Below the pieces are notes generated by a model. The model was given only the letters and a program-made list of their open reading frames with translations. It did no database searches and was not told the origin of the DNA. From NCBI GenBank assembly GCA_035048815.1, contig JAUCBN010000037.1, positions 10,196,001 through 10,260,000 on the forward strand: a stretch of DNA of 64,000 nucleotides, written 5' to 3'. Origin of the DNA: Abelmoschus esculentus. Its lineage: Eukaryota; Streptophyta; Magnoliopsida; Malvales; Malvaceae. Positions 1-10,587 of the stretch are shown in pieces. How positions within the stretch are numbered: the first letter of the stretch is position 1; each line of letters begins with the position of its first letter. Both the position numbers and the translations under genes were made by a program.

Positions 1-33
1 GTTCAGAGAGATGGGTACATACCGAAGCCTTAG

Positions 34-2223
34 ACAGTATCCATGCCCATGGCCCCGGTCATTTCTGTGGATAGCACGAGGAATTCTAACAGAGACACTC
101 AGTATCCTGCTTGCAAGTTCTGTCAGAAACACCATCCGGGTCAGTGTAGGACTCAGCAGAATTTGTGCTATTTGTGCGGAGCTTCCGATCACTATATCAG
201 GAACTGCCCTCAGAATCCCAACAAGGTTCCTGCTAGAGCTTCTGCAATGGACAGTGCTTCTCCGTATGTCAGAAACAAGGGTTCCAGACAGGCTCAATCT
301 GGTAGTCAGGGAAAGAATAAGGGTCAGCCTTCTAGTGCCACGCACCAGGAATCTCGAGCTCCTGCACGGATCTATCACATCAAAGGAAAGGATGATGATG
401 AGTCACCGGATGTAATAGCAGGTATGATTGAATTAAATTCGAGTCCTGCATATGCTTTGATTGATTCTGGGTCTACTCATTCCTTTATTTGCTCTGCTAT
501 GGTTGCAAAAGCAAGTTTGAAACCTGAGGTAGTCACTAGGGGTCTTGTAGTGTCAAACCCTATAGGAGGTTTATTGAATATTAATCTTGTTTGTAAGAGC
601 TCCCCTGTTACAATTCGAAATGTCCCTTTCCGGGTTGACTTGTTTGTGCTACCGACATGTGAGTTTGACTTGGTTCTGGGCTTAGACTGGTTGGTTAAGC
701 ATGAGGCTTGGATTGATTGCCAAAATCGGAGACTCTACCTTCGGGGTTTGGGTAAGGAGTCTATCTTACTCATTGACAAGAAACCGACGTCAGTGTTTGC
801 TGCCATGGTATTACAAGATGAGTATGACTTTGGGTTGCCTACTATTCTGGTTGTATCCGAATTTGTTGATGTCTTTCCCGAGGAACTCCCTAGTCTTCCT
901 CCGAATAGGGAAGTGGAATTCGGAATTGAGGTCCAGCCTGGGACAAGTCCGGTGTCCATCGCTCCCTATAGAATGGCACCGATAGAGTTGAAAGAGCTAA
1001 AGAAGCAACTCCAGGAGCTGCAAGATAAGGGTTTCATCAGACCTAGCTCGTCTCCCTGGGGTGCTCCAGTCTTATTTGTGAAGAAGAAAGATGGCACAAT
1101 GAGACTTTGTGTTGATTACAGGCAGTTGAACAAAGTCACTATCAAGAACAAGTATCCTTTGCCCAGAATTGAGGACCTATTTGATCAGCTTAAGGATGTT
1201 GCAGTGTTCTCAAAGATTGACTTGCGGTCAGGTTACTATCAGATGAGAATAAAGGATGAGGATGTGCCTAAGACAGCTTTCCGGACTCGTTATGGTCATT
1301 TCGAGTTCCTTGTGATGCCATTCGGATTGACGAATGCTCCGGCTGCTTTCATGGATCTCATGAACCGTATGTTCAAGCCTTATTTAGACAAGTTTGTTGT
1401 GGTTTTCATTGATGATATACTTGTCTACTCCCGGAATAAGGAGGAACATTCTGAGCATCTCCGAATTGTCTTGCAAACTCTCCGAGAACGCCAGTTGTTT
1501 GCAAAGTTCTCAAAGTGTGAGTTCTGGCTATCGGAAGTTTCATTCCTTGGCCATGTTATTTCGGCAGAAGGAATCAAAGTGGATGCGAGAAAGATACAGA
1601 CCATTCTGGATTGGAGGCCTCCGAGGAATGTCAGTGAGATCAGAAGTTTTCTCGGTTTGGCCGGATATTACAGACGCTTCGTTAAGGGATTCTCGTCCAT
1701 TGCTGCACCCTTGACAAAGCTGCTCCGAAAGGATGAGCCATTCGTTTGGTCAGAGAAACAACAGAGAAGCTTTGATCAACTCAAGCAAACTCTTACTCAT
1801 GCCCCTATTCTTATTCAGCCAGAATCAGGGAAGGAGTACACCGTGTATAGTGATGCATCGCAGTTGGGATTAGGATGTGTCTTAATGCAAGAGGGGAAAG
1901 TGGTGGCATATGCCTCACGACAGTTGAAACCCCATGAACTTAATTATCCCACTCATGATCTTGAGCTAGCTGCGATTGTTTTTGCACTCAAAATCTGGAG
2001 GCATTATTTGTATGGTGAAAGGTGCTACTTGTTCACCGATCACAAAAGCCTCAAGTATCTTCTGACTCAGAAAGACCTCAACTTAAGACAAAGAAGATGG
2101 ATGGAGCTATTAAAGGATTATGATCTTGTCATCGACTATCATCCCGGCAAGGCCAATGTGGTTGCGGATGCTCTTAGTCGTAAACCAATTCTGAGTAAGA
2201 AATTGAATTCCTTACTAAATTGA
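34..2223 (+). CDS. gag C-terminus, protease, reverse transcriptase and RNase H (left unit, partial)
   Basis: Retroelement polyprotein open from 34 to the TGA at 2221-2223. Seen in order: a zinc-knuckle-like CxxC segment near 112, a clear CCHC knuckle (CYLCGASDHYIRNC) at 166-207, the retropepsin DSG with its Asp codon at 463, the RT catalytic pair FIDD with Asp codons at 1411-1416, and the RNase H motif YSDAS with Asp codon at 1852, ending in the usual ADALSRK region. An in-frame TAG at 31-33 replaces the CAG of the right unit (8347-8349), so gag is interrupted here. The only other difference I see from the right unit in this ORF is Glu versus Lys at 880. The TGA end may be an intron artefact, as described in the entry for 2195-2271. 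Confidence 0.9.
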   Translation, partial: TVSMPMAPVISVDSTRNSNRDTQYPACKFCQKHHPGQCRTQQNLCYLCGASDHYIRNCPQNPNKVPARASAMDSASPYVRNKGSRQAQSGSQGKNKGQPSSATHQESRAPARIYHIKGKDDDESPDVIAGMIELNSSPAYALIDSGSTHSFICSAMVAKASLKPEVVTRGLVVSNPIGGLLNINLVCKSSPVTIRNVPFRVDLFVLPTCEFDLVLGLDWLVKHEAWIDCQNRRLYLRGLGKESILLIDKKPTSVFAAMVLQDEYDFGLPTILVVSEFVDVFPEELPSLPPNREVEFGIEVQPGTSPVSIAPYRMAPIELKELKKQLQELQDKGFIRPSSSPWGAPVLFVKKKDGTMRLCVDYRQLNKVTIKNKYPLPRIEDLFDQLKDVAVFSKIDLRSGYYQMRIKDEDVPKTAFRTRYGHFEFLVMPFGLTNAPAAFMDLMNRMFKPYLDKFVVVFIDDILVYSRNKEEHSEHLRIVLQTLRERQLFAKFSKCEFWLSEVSFLGHVISAEGIKVDARKIQTILDWRPPRNVSEIRSFLGLAGYYRRFVKGFSSIAAPLTKLLRKDEPFVWSEKQQRSFDQLKQTLTHAPILIQPESGKEYTVYSDASQLGLGCVLMQEGKVVAYASRQLKPHELNYPTHDLELAAIVFALKIWRHYLYGERCYLFTDHKSLKYLLTQKDLNLRQRRWMELLKDYDLVIDYHPGKANVVADALSRKPILSKKLNSLLN

Positions 2224-2271
2224 AAGCTTTCCTCCTAAGTAAATGTCTGATTTCCTAAATTTCTTTTGTAG
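2195..2271 (+). other. Candidate 77-bp spliced intron between RNase H and integrase (left unit)
   Basis: The segment starts GTAAGAAA at 2195 and ends TTCTTTTGTAG at 2271, good plant donor and acceptor matches. It is AT-rich, has CTAAAT-type branch-point candidates near 2215 and 2255, and contains the stops that separate the two pol reading frames. The upstream exon ends after the first base of a codon (A2194), and the downstream exon starts with two bases (2272-2273) before the integrase frame, so removal joins the frames exactly. 77 bp is near the lower size limit for plant introns. It could instead be an insertion or decay that only looks like an intron. Confidence 0.5.
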
Positions 2272-3635
2272 CTCCTAGTGCTATTAATGTTCATCTTCGA
2301 GTGTATCGAAGGCGAGGGTTCTTGTCAGAACTTCATGTTCAATCTACTTTGATTTCCCGAATCAAAGACCTCCAGCAAACCGATTCTGAACTTCAGGCGA
2401 TCATGTCAAAGCTTGATTCAAAGGCCAACCAAGACTTTTCTATTCATGAGAATGGCATTCTGTACTTCAGAGATAGAATTTGTGTCCCTAATGACGAAGA
2501 ATTGAAGAGGGAAATATTGCAAGAAGCCCACCAGAGTTCTTTATCGGTTCACCCTGGATCGGTAAAGATGTACAAAGATCTAAAACCATTGTATTGGTGG
2601 CCAGGCATGAAGTCAGCCATTACGGACTTTGTGTCTAAGTGCTTAACGTGTCAGAGAATTAAGGTTGAGCATCAAGTTCCGGCTGGGTTGCTTCAGCCGA
2701 TTGAAATCCCTCAGTGGAAATGGGAAAAGATCACAATGGACTTTGTGACGGGTCTTCCACTAACTCCGAGAAAGAATGATGCCGTATGGGTAATTGTGGA
2801 CAGATTCACTAAGTCAGCCCACTTCATCCCGATCAGAGTAAACATGAGTTCAGATATTTTGGCCGATTTGTATATTCGTGAAGTGGTACGTCTGCATGGA
2901 ATTCCTACTTCTATCATCTCTGATCGAGACTCTAAGTTCACCTCGCGGTTTTGGAGATCTCTACAGGAAGCTTTGGGAACTAGAGTACATTTGAGTACAG
3001 CTTTCCATCCTCAGACTGATGGACAATCTGAGAGAGTTATTCAGGTCCTTGAGGATATGTTACGAGCTTGTATTGTGGACTTCGGAAAAAACTGGGAGAA
3101 ATCTCTACCTCTTGTGGAGTTCTCATATAACAATAGCTACCAAGCTTCCATTCAGATGGCCCCGTTTGAAGCTTTATATGGTAGGAGGTGCAAAACTCCT
3201 TTATGTTGGTCCGAGTTGGGTGAAAGCAAAGTTTTAGGGCCTCAATTGCTTCGGGAAACTGAAGAGCAAGTCAAGATCATACATGGAAGATTGAAACAGG
3301 CCTTCGATAGGCAAAAATCTTATGCGGATCTCAAAAGGAGGGATGTTCAGCATAGTGTGGGAGACAAAGTCTTTCTGAAAGTGTCCCCATGGAAGAAGAT
3401 CTTTCGGTTCGGGAAGAGAGGCAAGCTTAGCCCTCGTTTCATCGGGCCTTTCGAGGTGATTGAGAGGATTGGTCCCGTGGCTTACCGATTAGCACTCCCT
3501 GCTGAATTTGACAGGATCCACAATGTCTTCCATGTCTCAATGCTCAGGAAGTATAGATCTGATCCCTCTCATGTTCTTGAACCTGAAGATGTGGAATTGA
3601 ATCCGGACTTATCTTACGAAGAGGAACCGGTTTAG
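2272..3635 (+). CDS. Integrase (left unit)
   Basis: Ty3/gypsy integrase, which joins the cDNA to the host chromosome. The frame is open from before 2301 (a GTG there is not a real start) to TAG at 3633-3635. Seen: an N-terminal HHCC zinc domain ending SKCLTCQRIK, a catalytic core with Asp codons at 2739 and 2922 and Glu codon at 3030 (D-D35-E spacing), and a GPF/Y-type module (RFIGPFEVIERIGPVAYRL). It has no own start and is expected to be part of the pol polyprotein, through splicing of the preceding 77 bp or not at all. The translation matches the right unit over all 444 listed residues. The TAG cuts off the chromodomain. Confidence 0.9.
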
Positions 3636-3806
3636 ATTCTTGACCGAGAGATCAGAAGGCTTCGAAATAAGTCTGTTCCTCTCGTGAAAGTTCTTTGGAG
3701 AAACCACAAGGTAGAGGAAGCTACGTGGGAACCGGAAGCAACCATGAAAGAGCAATACCCACATCTATTCCCTTCAGGTATAAATTCGAGGACGAATTTT
3801 CTTTAA
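3636..3806 (+). pseudogene. Chromodomain severed from integrase by TAG (left unit)
   Basis: Continuing the integrase frame past TAG 3633-3635 gives 56 codons to TAA 3804-3806, with a chromodomain core containing PLVKVLWRNH and EEATWEPE. In chromoviruses this domain sits at the integrase C-terminus and is thought to guide integration to particular chromatin. A single base change in the TAG accounts for the break, and both units share it. Confidence 0.8.
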
Positions 3807-3818
3807 GGGGGGGTGGTT
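3805..3818 (+). other. Polypurine tract (left unit)
   Basis: AAGGGGGGGTGGTT lies directly before the TGTAATACCC start of the middle LTR. It is the expected primer for plus-strand DNA synthesis. Confidence 0.85.
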
Positions 3819-6800
3819 TGTAATACCCTAAACATAGCCTAGGAGTTAAGGACTAAATTAATATAATTAGGGCCTAATAAAATCCTAAAATTAGGGACTA
3901 AATTGAATGAAATTGAAAATTAGAGGCCAAATTGAAAAAGGACCAAAAAGTGAAAATTCAAGAAAAGAGAGATTGCATGTAAATTTTCAAGGAATTGGAG
4001 GCCATGAACACATGTCAAGACCTCCTTTGACCAGCCACCATGGCTTATGATTAGGTGGATTATGTTTGATTTAAATAAATAAATGGAAAATAGGAAAAAT
4101 AGGAAAATAAGGATAGTGGGAGAGAGAAAAGTCTTACAAATCATCCTCCTCCTTCATTTTCTTTCTTCTTGGCCGGCCATGGGAGACTTTAAGAGAGAAA
4201 AAAAATTCTCTCATCTTGCATGTGAGTTTTTAAGAGGGATTTTGAAGGATTGGAGCTAGATTCTTGAGTTAGGAAGGTTCCTAAGCAAGGTAAGGTATTT
4301 TTCTTCTTGAAAACTTGGTTAAAATTGAAGTTAGGTGTTGTTAGCTTGAATTCCATGGCTGAAAATTTAGTATGTTGCTTATAGTTAGTTTATTTTTAAG
4401 TTAGAACTTGAATGGAGGTTGCTGGAAATTGATATTGTTGTGATTGGTTGAGACTTTAAGCTTGAGGATTTAATTGCATGAATTTGAAAGTTGTAGGGAC
4501 TGTTTTGTGGTTAAATTTATGAAGGATTTTGATGTTAGGATGCTTAAAATGGTCTTATGTGGACTGATTTGAAGTAGAATGAAGCATGAGAAAGTTTGGT
4601 AGTGAATTAAGTGCTAAATGTATTGTTTGGACTGTTTTGCTAGAATTGAGAAATTGATGGACTTAATTGTTATTGTTGAATCTGGAAATTTAATGTTGAA
4701 TTCATAGGATAATGTTTTAAGAGTGTGGAAATTAAATTATAGGTGCTTTGGTTGAAAAGATGAAGGAAAGAAAGTGATAGGAATTGGTAATGTGCTTTGG
4801 ACTAGTTTATAGGTGACATTTTGGTAGCTTCATAAAATGAGCTGATAACTTTGTTGAATTGCATAATTAAAAATGGTTGCATAGGTAAAATGTGCTTGAA
4901 ATTGAGCCTACTAAAGTTTACAAGTATTGGATGAGTTGAATTGGTGATAAGGTTGATGAATTTTGAGCTAGAATTGATGTAGGTGAAATCTGTCCAGAAT
5001 AGGCCTGTTCTGGACAGTCACTTTGAAAAATTCCCTAGAATAATGTACAAGTAATTTAGGGCTGTAAATGAGCAGTCTATAACTTGGATGAGTCTACTTT
5101 AATTAGAAAAAAACCTCACCTCGTTTGCCCTTGTAAATTAGGAGATATAAGAGAAACAAAAAGATTGGTCCAGACTGTCCCGAAACAGCACTGCCTTGTC
5201 TTTGATCGAAAACTGGTATTGATGGGTTCGTAGGAAAAATTCAATCTTTATATGGTTTAAAAGATGGTTTCGTTAGCTTTAAAACGAGGTAAAGTGGGCA
5301 AATTTTGGACATGTGGATCAAAAGATAAAAATAGTTTATTGAGCATTGCACAAACTGTCCTGGAAACTAATCTCACTGTTTTGGTTGTTTTGGAATTGTT
5401 AATTATGAAATGTGTGAATTGAATGTATTTTGATATTGTGTATGTGATTTTGTGTGTATTAGAGGTCTCTAAATAGGTTGATAGTGAAGAGGAGCTGAGG
5501 CAAGAGCTTGCCAAAAGAAGGAGCAAGGGGCCAATCATCCATAATCCTTAGAAGTTTTGCTTGGATTGTTTGTGAGTGTAACTTTCTTTGGGGTTGGGAC
5601 TAGGTCCTAACCCAATTCTGATTTTTGTTGTTTATGATTAAACCGGTATGAAATATGACTTAATATAAACTTGGCTAATCTTTAAGGGAAGAGTGAAATG
5701 CTATGAGAACTTGCTTGTTGCCATGTTATTTGTTAGCATGTTGATTGAATATGAATTGCTTGTTAAGTATTTGTTTTGGTTTGTTCATACCCATGCATTG
5801 CATATGCCGAGGTATGAATGGCATGCTTAAGCTTGGGATGCAAGGTACGTGTACATGCATTTGTTCCATGCAATTAAAGTCCTGATTTTGCTTATGCCTG
5901 GCATGTTTAATGTAATGTATATGAAATGACATGAAATGAGTTCTTATGAGCCTAGGCACAATGGCTTAAGAGGCTTGGTCTATGAGGACCGTGTTATTGA
6001 AATGATATTGAATATTGGATTGATATGCTTAAATTGATAATCGACAACCTTGGTAGCTAGTTAGTTAGATAGGAGGGCATGCCTTAGAATCTAGAGCTCA
6101 TTGTATCGGGTAGGACTTCGGTCCGGGGCAATTGGCCCTTATTGGCGACAGATGGAGGGTACGTTTTTGGTCATTGGCGACAGTAGGAGGGTTTGACCAG
6201 CACTATAGGTGCATATTGTGGCGACAGTTGGTTGGAGATTCGATTATCTTCTAGCTAAATACCAAGGTGGTTGTAATGAATTTAATTAACTTGAATTAAA
6301 TTGCATTCTACTTGTTGCTTTAAATTCAAGCATGATTATTGATATGAAAATGTACATGTCATTGGCATTTAACTTATTGAATTGTCATATATTGAACATT
6401 GGATTGATATATGAAATTGGATTGTCATATGTTGAACATGGGATTGATATATGAAATTGGATTGTCATATGTTGAATATGGGATTGATATATGTGTTTGG
6501 ATTGTCACATGTTGATTTGGATTGGTATATGCCTTTTGGACTGATTCATGTTCGACTGATTCGTTATATGTCCGATTGATTTGATATATGTTCGATGGTA
6601 TTGATTCATGTTTAGATTGAAAGGTTACATGTTGGTCTGTTGTGGATTGTTTTGATTTTTCGTTACCTCACTAAGTACCTTATCTACTTACCCCCGCTCC
6701 CTTCGCTCTTCCCAAACATTTCAGGTTGATCGATTAATAGCTCGGTCCCGGATTTCCGTCGTTCGGATCGGCAAGCTTCACAAGCCAAGTATGATCTTTT

Positions 6801-7256
6801 TGTATCTCCTAGTGGTGGCTAGTCTTGTTTAGTTAGACCATGCATTTTGATTACTTTAGACGGTTTGTACATAGTGAACCACATTTTGGTAGCTTCGGGC
6901 TTAGATTTGTATAACTTAAGAATGATGACATATTTGATACGTTTAATATGTATGTATATTGGTAATGGATTGCATGTTATGGAATGAAATGGAACGAACT
7001 ATTGATATTGTTATATGGAATGGATAAATGAATTATCGAACTATTGAATGAACAATAGGTTTCGGGAATGTTTAGTAATGAATATAAGTTGCTAAGTGGT
7101 TCAAAGGCCTAGTAATAGGAAAAAGTTTTAATTTACCCCTAAAATCGGTACTTTCGGGTTAAGTTAAGTTGGTAAACCATTGTTCGGGCCGGGTTATCGG
7201 AGTGCTCAAGGATCGGTGACGCCCCTTTCCTACAGGCCCGGGGTGGGGGTGTCACA
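3819..7256 (+). repeat. Middle LTR of the tandem chromovirus (3438 bp)
   Basis: Starts TGTAATACCC and ends GTGTCACA. It has exactly the same length as the right LTR, 8316 bp downstream. It is the 3' LTR of the left unit and the 5' LTR of the right unit. By eye I find no difference from the right LTR over 3819-5847 but about ten substitutions over 5848-7256 (for example at 5848, 5894, 5898 and 7234). Small ORFs inside are not genes. A CTCACTAAG...pyrimidine-rich...CAG module near 6667-6723 recurs in the unrelated LTR fragment at 17130-17180. Confidence 0.93.
6380..6514 (+). repeat. 40-bp tandem repeat inside LTR, about 3.4 copies
   Basis: Units start at 6380, 6420, 6460 and 6500 (partial), each beginning with GAATTGTCATAT or GATTGTCATAT and containing GGATTGATATATG. 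The same block sits at 14696-14830 in the right LTR. It gives way to looser TGATTCATG/GATTGATATATG degenerate repeats up to about 6610. Confidence 0.85.
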
Positions 7257-7262
7257 CTTGAT

Positions 7263-7274
7263 TGGTATCAGAGC
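7263..7274 (+). other. Primer-binding site, initiator tRNA-Met type (right unit)
   Basis: TGGTATCAGAGC starts six bases after the end of the middle LTR and matches the 3' end of plant initiator Met tRNA, the usual primer for Tekay/Del chromoviruses. Confidence 0.9.
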
Positions 7275-7414
7275 GTTTAGGTTAGGATTCTAGGACTAAA
7301 ACCGAGACCGCATGCATCATATAGGATCGAACTATGCCACCTAGGAGTTATATACAATAATGTGCTTGTGCTTGCTCGATCTAAACTCTTTCTTGTTTGT
7401 TTTTCAATTGTAGA

Positions 7415-7632
7415 ATGTCCGATACGAGGTTGGCGGTGGATGACCCGAATCCCGCAGCCTCTTCGACCGACGGAGATAGCGTGGAGATGGGTCAAAATCC
7501 TCCGCAACAAGCTCCACCTCCTCCGCCCCTGTTTCTCCTCAACCGGGAACTCCGGCAATGCAAAACATTCAACAGGAATGTCTCCTTAGCATGAAGGAGA
7601 TGTTCGATCAGCTTCTAGTAAATCTGAAGTAG
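7415..7632 (+). pseudogene. gag N-terminus, frameshifted and stopped (right unit)
   Basis: ATG 7415 begins an acidic, Pro/Gln-rich stretch (frame of 7415) that runs into PPQQAPPPPPP. The continuation typical of gag (SPQPGTPAMQNIQQE...) is in the frame of 7501 instead, so one base is lost or two gained near 7526-7535. In that second frame a TAG at 7630-7632 interrupts again, in a context where CAG would read through. No functional Gag can start here without correction. The left unit lacks this part because of the window edge. Confidence 0.7.
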
Positions 7633-10539
7633 GGCCAGTCTGATGCTCCTGCCACTGATGCACCCAGTTGTGCTCCGATAGATAAGCTTGCTCGGTATCG
7701 GGCTTATACATTTGCGGGTGTTAGTGAAGAGAAACCGGAGGATGCAGAGTATTGGTTAGAACGCACCACCCAGATTTTGACGAAGCAACTACATTGCTCA
7801 GATGAGCACAAGCTAGAGTGTGCCATAGCCCTGTTGGCCGATGAAGCTCTGAGTTGGTGGGAAACCACTACATTGACTGCCCCGGTAGAAGCTGTTACAT
7901 GGAAGTTCTTCGTTGAGGAATTTAAGAAGAAATATATCAGTGAACAATATCTAGCCGAGCGCCGGAAGAAGTTCTTGTATCTGAAACAAGCCAATTGGCC
8001 GATCGAGCAGTATGTTGCCGATTTCTGCAAATATTATAAGTATGGCTCCGAGTATATTAAGACCGAGGAAGAGAAATGCCGAAAATTCACCGATGGTCTT
8101 AACGATGAGTTGAGTCCAATGTTCACTGCCCTTGGGATTACCGACTTCCAGAACTTGGTAAATCGGGCCATTGCGACAGAGGCAAAGATGAAAGCTTCCG
8201 AGAAACGCAAGGGTGGTAGTTCTTGGAAGGACAAACGAGCCAGAACTGATGATAGGCCTCAGTGGAAGAACAAGAAGTCCAAGCAGACCAAGGAGTCTCC
8301 TTCTGGTTATACCTCTGTTCAGAGAGATGGGTACATACCGAAGCCTCAGACAGTATCCATGCCCATGGCCCCGGTCATTTCTGTGGATAGCACGAGGAAT
8401 TCTAACAGAGACACTCAGTATCCTGCTTGCAAGTTCTGTCAGAAACACCATCCGGGTCAGTGTAGGACTCAGCAGAATTTGTGCTATTTGTGCGGAGCTT
8501 CCGATCACTATATCAGGAACTGCCCTCAGAATCCCAACAAGGTTCCTGCTAGAGCTTCTGCAATGGACAGTGCTTCTCCGTATGTCAGAAACAAGGGTTC
8601 CAGACAGGCTCAATCTGGTAGTCAGGGAAAGAATAAGGGTCAGCCTTCTAGTGCCACGCACCAGGAATCTCGAGCTCCTGCACGGATCTATCACATCAAA
8701 GGAAAGGATGATGATGAGTCACCGGATGTAATAGCAGGTATGATTGAATTAAATTCGAGTCCTGCATATGCTTTGATTGATTCTGGGTCTACTCATTCCT
8801 TTATTTGCTCTGCTATGGTTGCAAAAGCAAGTTTGAAACCTGAGGTAGTCACTAGGGGTCTTGTAGTGTCAAACCCTATAGGAGGTTTATTGAATATTAA
8901 TCTTGTTTGTAAGAGCTCCCCTGTTACAATTCGAAATGTCCCTTTCCGGGTTGACTTGTTTGTGCTACCGACATGTGAGTTTGACTTGGTTCTGGGCTTA
9001 GACTGGTTGGTTAAGCATGAGGCTTGGATTGATTGCCAAAATCGGAGACTCTACCTTCGGGGTTTGGGTAAGGAGTCTATCTTACTCATTGACAAGAAAC
9101 CGACGTCAGTGTTTGCTGCCATGGTATTACAAGATGAGTATGACTTTGGGTTGCCTACTATTCTGGTTGTATCCGAATTTGTTGATGTCTTTCCCAAGGA
9201 ACTCCCTAGTCTTCCTCCGAATAGGGAAGTGGAATTCGGAATTGAGGTCCAGCCTGGGACAAGTCCGGTGTCCATCGCTCCCTATAGAATGGCACCGATA
9301 GAGTTGAAAGAGCTAAAGAAGCAACTCCAGGAGCTGCAAGATAAGGGTTTCATCAGACCTAGCTCGTCTCCCTGGGGTGCTCCAGTCTTATTTGTGAAGA
9401 AGAAAGATGGCACAATGAGACTTTGTGTTGATTACAGGCAGTTGAACAAAGTCACTATCAAGAACAAGTATCCTTTGCCCAGAATTGAGGACCTATTTGA
9501 TCAGCTTAAGGATGTTGCAGTGTTCTCAAAGATTGACTTGCGGTCAGGTTACTATCAGATGAGAATAAAGGATGAGGATGTGCCTAAGACAGCTTTCCGG
9601 ACTCGTTATGGTCATTTCGAGTTCCTTGTGATGCCATTCGGATTGACGAATGCTCCGGCTGCTTTCATGGATCTCATGAACCGTATGTTCAAGCCTTATT
9701 TAGACAAGTTTGTTGTGGTTTTCATTGATGATATACTTGTCTACTCCCGGAATAAGGAGGAACATTCTGAGCATCTCCGAATTGTCTTGCAAACTCTCCG
9801 AGAACGCCAGTTGTTTGCAAAGTTCTCAAAGTGTGAGTTCTGGCTATCGGAAGTTTCATTCCTTGGCCATGTTATTTCGGCAGAAGGAATCAAAGTGGAT
9901 GCGAGAAAGATACAGACCATTCTGGATTGGAGGCCTCCGAGGAATGTCAGTGAGATCAGAAGTTTTCTCGGTTTGGCCGGATATTACAGACGCTTCGTTA
10001 AGGGATTCTCGTCCATTGCTGCACCCTTGACAAAGCTGCTCCGAAAGGATGAGCCATTCGTTTGGTCAGAGAAACAACAGAGAAGCTTTGATCAACTCAA
10101 GCAAACTCTTACTCATGCCCCTATTCTTATTCAGCCAGAATCAGGGAAGGAGTACACCGTGTATAGTGATGCATCGCAGTTGGGATTAGGATGTGTCTTA
10201 ATGCAAGAGGGGAAAGTGGTGGCATATGCCTCACGACAGTTGAAACCCCATGAACTTAATTATCCCACTCATGATCTTGAGCTAGCTGCGATTGTTTTTG
10301 CACTCAAAATCTGGAGGCATTATTTGTATGGTGAAAGGTGCTACTTGTTCACCGATCACAAAAGCCTCAAGTATCTTCTGACTCAGAAAGACCTCAACTT
10401 AAGACAAAGAAGATGGATGGAGCTATTAAAGGATTATGATCTTGTCATCGACTATCATCCCGGCAAGGCCAATGTGGTTGCGGATGCTCTTAGTCGTAAA
10501 CCAATTCTGAGTAAGAAATTGAATTCCTTACTAAATTGA
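7633..10539 (+). CDS. gag, protease, reverse transcriptase and RNase H polyprotein (right unit)
   Basis: Open from just after TAG 7632 to TGA 10539; the TTG at 7777 sometimes taken as a start is internal. The first part is a Retrotrans_gag domain (YWLERTTQIL, ALSWWETT, F-KKYISEQYLAERRKKF). The CCHC knuckle is at 8482-8523, the protease DSG Asp at 8779, the RT FIDD at 9727-9732, RNase H YSDAS near 10165, and ADALSRK near 10485. Compared with the left unit it keeps CAG at 8347 and has Lys (AAG) instead of Glu in FPxELPSLPP at 9196. It encodes nucleocapsid plus replication enzymes but lacks an intact N-terminus. Confidence 0.9.
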   Translation, partial: GQSDAPATDAPSCAPIDKLARYRAYTFAGVSEEKPEDAEYWLERTTQILTKQLHCSDEHKLECAIALLADEALSWWETTTLTAPVEAVTWKFFVEEFKKKYISEQYLAERRKKFLYLKQANWPIEQYVADFCKYYKYGSEYIKTEEEKCRKFTDGLNDELSPMFTALGITDFQNLVNRAIATEAKMKASEKRKGGSSWKDKRARTDDRPQWKNKKSKQTKESPSGYTSVQRDGYIPKPQTVSMPMAPVISVDSTRNSNRDTQYPACKFCQKHHPGQCRTQQNLCYLCGASDHYIRNCPQNPNKVPARASAMDSASPYVRNKGSRQAQSGSQGKNKGQPSSATHQESRAPARIYHIKGKDDDESPDVIAGMIELNSSPAYALIDSGSTHSFICSAMVAKASLKPEVVTRGLVVSNPIGGLLNINLVCKSSPVTIRNVPFRVDLFVLPTCEFDLVLGLDWLVKHEAWIDCQNRRLYLRGLGKESILLIDKKPTSVFAAMVLQDEYDFGLPTILVVSEFVDVFPKELPSLPPNREVEFGIEVQPGTSPVSIAPYRMAPIELKELKKQLQELQDKGFIRPSSSPWGAPVLFVKKKDGTMRLCVDYRQLNKVTIKNKYPLPRIEDLFDQLKDVAVFSKIDLRSGYYQMRIKDEDVPKTAFRTRYGHFEFLVMPFGLTNAPAAFMDLMNRMFKPYLDKFVVVFIDDILVYSRNKEEHSEHLRIVLQTLRERQLFAKFSKCEFWLSEVSFLGHVISAEGIKVDARKIQTILDWRPPRNVSEIRSFLGLAGYYRRFVKGFSSIAAPLTKLLRKDEPFVWSEKQQRSFDQLKQTLTHAPILIQPESGKEYTVYSDASQLGLGCVLMQEGKVVAYASRQLKPHELNYPTHDLELAAIVFALKIWRHYLYGERCYLFTDHKSLKYLLTQKDLNLRQRRWMELLKDYDLVIDYHPGKANVVADALSRKPILSKKLNSLLN

Positions 10540-10587
10540 AAGCTTTCCTCCTAAGTAAATGTCTGATTTCCTAAATTTCTTTTGTAG
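10511..10587 (+). other. Candidate 77-bp spliced intron (right unit)
   Basis: Identical to 2195-2271 in the left unit (offset 8316): GTAAG donor, TTTTGTAG acceptor, phase-correct joining of the RNase H and integrase frames. Because the two units are recent duplicates, the repeat does not count as independent evidence. Confidence 0.5.

Noticed and set aside
735..959. Antisense and off-frame ORFs over gag-pol (for example 735-959 minus, 1394-1714 plus, 7951-8694 minus)
   Set aside because: They are shadows of the conserved polyprotein frame and have no independent support.
5257..5959. Minus-strand frames in the chromovirus LTR (5257-5538, 5726-5959 and copies at 13573-13854, 14042-14275)
   Set aside because: Low-complexity LTR sequence, no domain, and identical in both LTRs only because the LTRs are duplicates.
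7263..7274. tRNA gene at primer-binding sites (also 25975, 46399, 53838, 62620)
   Set aside because: Only the 12-18 bases complementary to tRNA 3' ends are present; there is no cloverleaf sequence.
7334..7413. Possible intron from a first ATG at 7334 to the TTGTAG at 7413 before gag
   Set aside because: Splicing there joins to a frame that soon stops and is not the gag frame, so the simple ATG at 7415 with later decay fits better.
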